A stretch of DNA of 8,064 nt. Source: an uncultured Oxalobacteraceae bacterium. GTDB lineage: Bacteria > Pseudomonadota > Gammaproteobacteria > Burkholderiales > Burkholderiaceae. Location of the stretch: positions 1 to 8,064 of the forward strand of contig CAMLDH010000166.1 in the NCBI GenBank assembly GCA_946478765.1, read 5' to 3'. Position numbers and translations under genes: made by a program. The notes under the pieces are model-generated. The model ran no database searches. It was not told the origin of the DNA and saw only the letters and a program-made list of their open reading frames with translations. Below, one piece after another: positions 7,342 through 8,064 of the stretch (positions within the stretch are counted from its first letter, which is position 1; each line of letters begins with the position of its first letter).

Positions 7342-7356
7342 TGGCTGTTTCAGCCA
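7342..7356. repeat. Small perfect hairpin in the pil leader region
   Basis: TGGCTG at 7342-7347 and CAGCCA at 7351-7356 form a perfect six-pair stem with a three-base loop. On the minus strand no run of T follows, so it is not a good intrinsic terminator. It may be a leader structure or a binding site. Confidence 0.35.
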
Positions 7357-7409
7357 GACACGGCCCGGTTATGCGATCTTAAAAAATCCGGAAAGGCTTT
7401 TTACATGAC

Positions 7410-7465
7410 GTTACAACATAAGGTAGCGCCATAATTGCTACATGGCAATCCATTTTCGTTGTAAC
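7410..7465. repeat. 8-bp inverted repeat enclosing overlapping small hairpins
   Basis: GTTACAAC at 7410-7417 and its exact reverse complement GTTGTAAC at 7458-7465 are 40 bases apart. Between them lie three perfect 5-bp inverted repeats that share bases: GTAGC/GCTAC (7423-7427 with 7437-7441), GCCAT/ATGGC (7428-7432 with 7442-7446) and ATTGC/GCAAT (7434-7438 with 7445-7449). These cannot all pair at once. They may be paired protein-binding half-sites in DNA or, if transcribed, alternative folds in the pil mRNA leader. Confidence 0.4.
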
Positions 7466-7481
7466 ACTCAAACATTTTTGA

Positions 7482-7500
7482 TCATGGCAAATTGTCATGA
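7482..7500. promoter_or_regulatory. 19-bp near-perfect palindrome, candidate operator
   Basis: The sequence TCATGGCAAATTGTCATGA reads the same on both strands except for one arm position and the centre: eight of nine positions pair around the middle A at 7491. Length and single central base are typical of sites bound by dimeric repressors or activators. It lies about 265 bases before the pilL start and 74 bases beyond the end of the secretin gene, in the AT-rich part of the only large non-coding gap. The regulator is unknown. Confidence 0.45.
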
Positions 7501-7515
7501 GGCATTTCTGCCTCA
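7498..7515. repeat. Six-pair inverted repeat TGAGGC/GCCTCA
   Basis: TGAGGC (7498-7503) and GCCTCA (7510-7515) flank a six-base loop and share their left end with the 19-bp palindrome. On the minus strand the sequence after the stem is TGACAATTTG, with no strong T run. It could weakly end secretin-gene transcription or be part of an extended regulator site. Confidence 0.35.
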
Positions 7516-7574
7516 ATCTCTTCAGGGCCGACCCGCAGGTTGCAGGCGGTCGCGACTTCGCCCTGTTGCCCTGT

Positions 7575-8064
7575 TCACGGCGACATGAGCGCCACCGGCA
7601 GGCCCGCCTTTCCGCGTCCGCACTTGTGATTCGATCGCTTCACTGATGCGCCGAACAAGGACGGTTTTTCGGATTTGAATTTCGTCGCCACTTGTAACGT
7701 GGGTTCCTGGGCTTGGCTCATGGATGGCACTACTTGGGCAATTGCAGCGCCTTCCGGCGCTGTGTGCGCCACGGCAGCGCTATCAGAAACAGCTGTGCGT
7801 GCCTGGGTTTCGAACTTGGCGGGCGGCACAACCAGTTTGCGCGCCGCTTCAACGGCCTTGGAGGCTGGCGCTGCCGCAACAACGCCGGATGGCCCCATCA
7901 GACGCGGCGTGATCAGGAACAGGCGTTCACGAGTGCCACGAGACGTGGTTTCGTTGCGGAAAAGGTTACCGAACAGAGGGACGTCGCCCAGTACCGGGAC
8001 CTTCTGCTGGTTGGTCGACAGCGACTCCGCCCGGTAGCCGCCGATCATCAAGGTTTGCTGCAAT
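7575..8064 (-). CDS. sctC: Type III secretion outer-membrane secretin (SctC/HrcC-like), C-terminal part
   Basis: The last 162 residues or so of a secretin whose start lies beyond the right edge. The visible part begins with LQQTLMIGGYRAES, continues KVPVLGDVPLFGNLFRNE (about 21-38) and ends the barrel with ERLFLITPRLM (about 46-56). The GGY...VPVLGD(I/V)P...LFR...RLFLITPRL pattern fits type III secretion secretins better than GspD, or PilQ of type IVa pili, which read more like ELLIFITPRI. It is also clearly different from the PilN secretin of the same window. After the barrel comes a tail of about 106 residues, rich in Ala, Pro, Val and Lys, without recognisable domain. T3SS secretins often have a C-terminal pilotin-binding segment, so this tail may include one. 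The gene is on the same strand as the pil operon but separated from it by 357 bases. A secretin of another export system remains possible because most of the protein is missing. Confidence 0.75.
   Translation of the reverse strand, partial: LQQTLMIGGYRAESLSTNQQKVPVLGDVPLFGNLFRNETTSRGTRERLFLITPRLMGPSGVVAAAPASKAVEAARKLVVPPAKFETQARTAVSDSAAVAHTAPEGAAIAQVVPSMSQAQEPTLQVATKFKSEKPSLFGASVKRSNHKCGRGKAGLPVALMSP

Larger units (their letters stand above)
7218..7574. other. Non-coding control region between the secretin gene and the pil operon
   Basis: About 357 bases with no credible gene on either strand. The centre (about 7375-7500) is clearly richer in A+T than the flanks, as expected for a promoter region. 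It holds a 19-bp near-palindrome (7482-7500), an inverted repeat with 48-base arm spacing (7410-7465), a short hairpin (7342-7356) and a GC-rich hairpin near the secretin stop (about 7529-7552, CGACC/GGTCG arms). On the minus strand AAAAAGCC...GGATTTTTT (7402-7381) looks like a weak terminator but has only two GC pairs and a mismatch. A sigma-70-like TTGCCA followed after 17 bases by TACCTT (from 7448) is present, but the -10 match is poor, so I do not assign a promoter. The operon promoter most likely lies here. Confidence 0.6.

Noticed and set aside
7381..7402. A-tract/T-tract hairpin as intrinsic terminator
   Set aside because: Only two GC pairs and an internal mismatch in the stem, so it is too weak to call.
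7165..7434. Plus-strand open frame of 89 codons across the control region
   Set aside because: Overlaps the pilL start, has no motif, and its sequence looks random; the regulatory repeats explain the region better.
7422..7448. Sigma-70 promoter TTGCCA-17-TACCTT on the minus strand
   Set aside because: The -10 element matches only three of six consensus bases; not enough to annotate.
7560..7575. Tandem GCCCTGTT repeat at the end of the secretin gene
   Set aside because: Two copies of eight bases only, overlapping the stop codon; probably chance, not an attachment site.
1..8064. tRNA, rRNA, CRISPR array, insertion sequence or integrase
   Set aside because: Looked for on both strands and none seen; nearly all of the window is accounted for by the pil operon and the secretin gene.

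Overview
The window carries most of a type IVb ('thin pilus') biogenesis operon. All of its genes are on the minus strand, so they read from high to low coordinates. The gene set and order match the pil region of plasmid R64 and related conjugative or genomic-island pili (pilL-N-O-P-Q-R-S), but no pilM lies between pilL and pilN. The host is a Gram-negative proteobacterium, because two outer-membrane secretins, a lipoprotein and periplasmic proteins are encoded. High GC content and the protein style suggest a beta-proteobacterium (Burkholderiales-like), but this is an inference and not firm.

Layout, in the direction of transcription. At 8064-7575 is the C-terminal end of a secretin of type III secretion type (SctC/HrcC-like), cut by the window edge. 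At 7574-7218 is a non-coding region of about 357 bases, AT-rich in its middle, with a near-perfect 19-bp palindrome, an 8-bp inverted repeat and overlapping small hairpins. It is the likely control region of the pil operon. Then follow pilL/tcpQ (7217-6453), pilN lipoprotein secretin (6456-4756), pilO (4737-3472), pilP (3482-2973), pilQ ATPase (2976-1366), pilR inner-membrane platform (1376-300) and the start of the prepilin gene pilS (274-1), which runs off the left edge. Genes that usually follow (pilT transglycosylase, pilU prepilin peptidase, pilV tip adhesin) would lie beyond that edge.

The products form one machine. PilS prepilin is inserted in the inner membrane and assembled by PilR, driven by ATP hydrolysis by cytoplasmic PilQ. 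PilO and PilP bridge inner membrane and periplasm. PilN is the outer-membrane channel, with the TcpQ-domain protein as its likely partner. Genes are tightly packed (4- and 11-base overlaps, gaps of 18 and 25 bases), which indicates one transcript with translational coupling.

The points most worth a second look are a run of nine G in pilN, where gain or loss of one base meets a stop within six codons (a possible on/off switch for the pilus); the structured control region; and the placement of a conjugation-type pilus directly after a type III secretion secretin.
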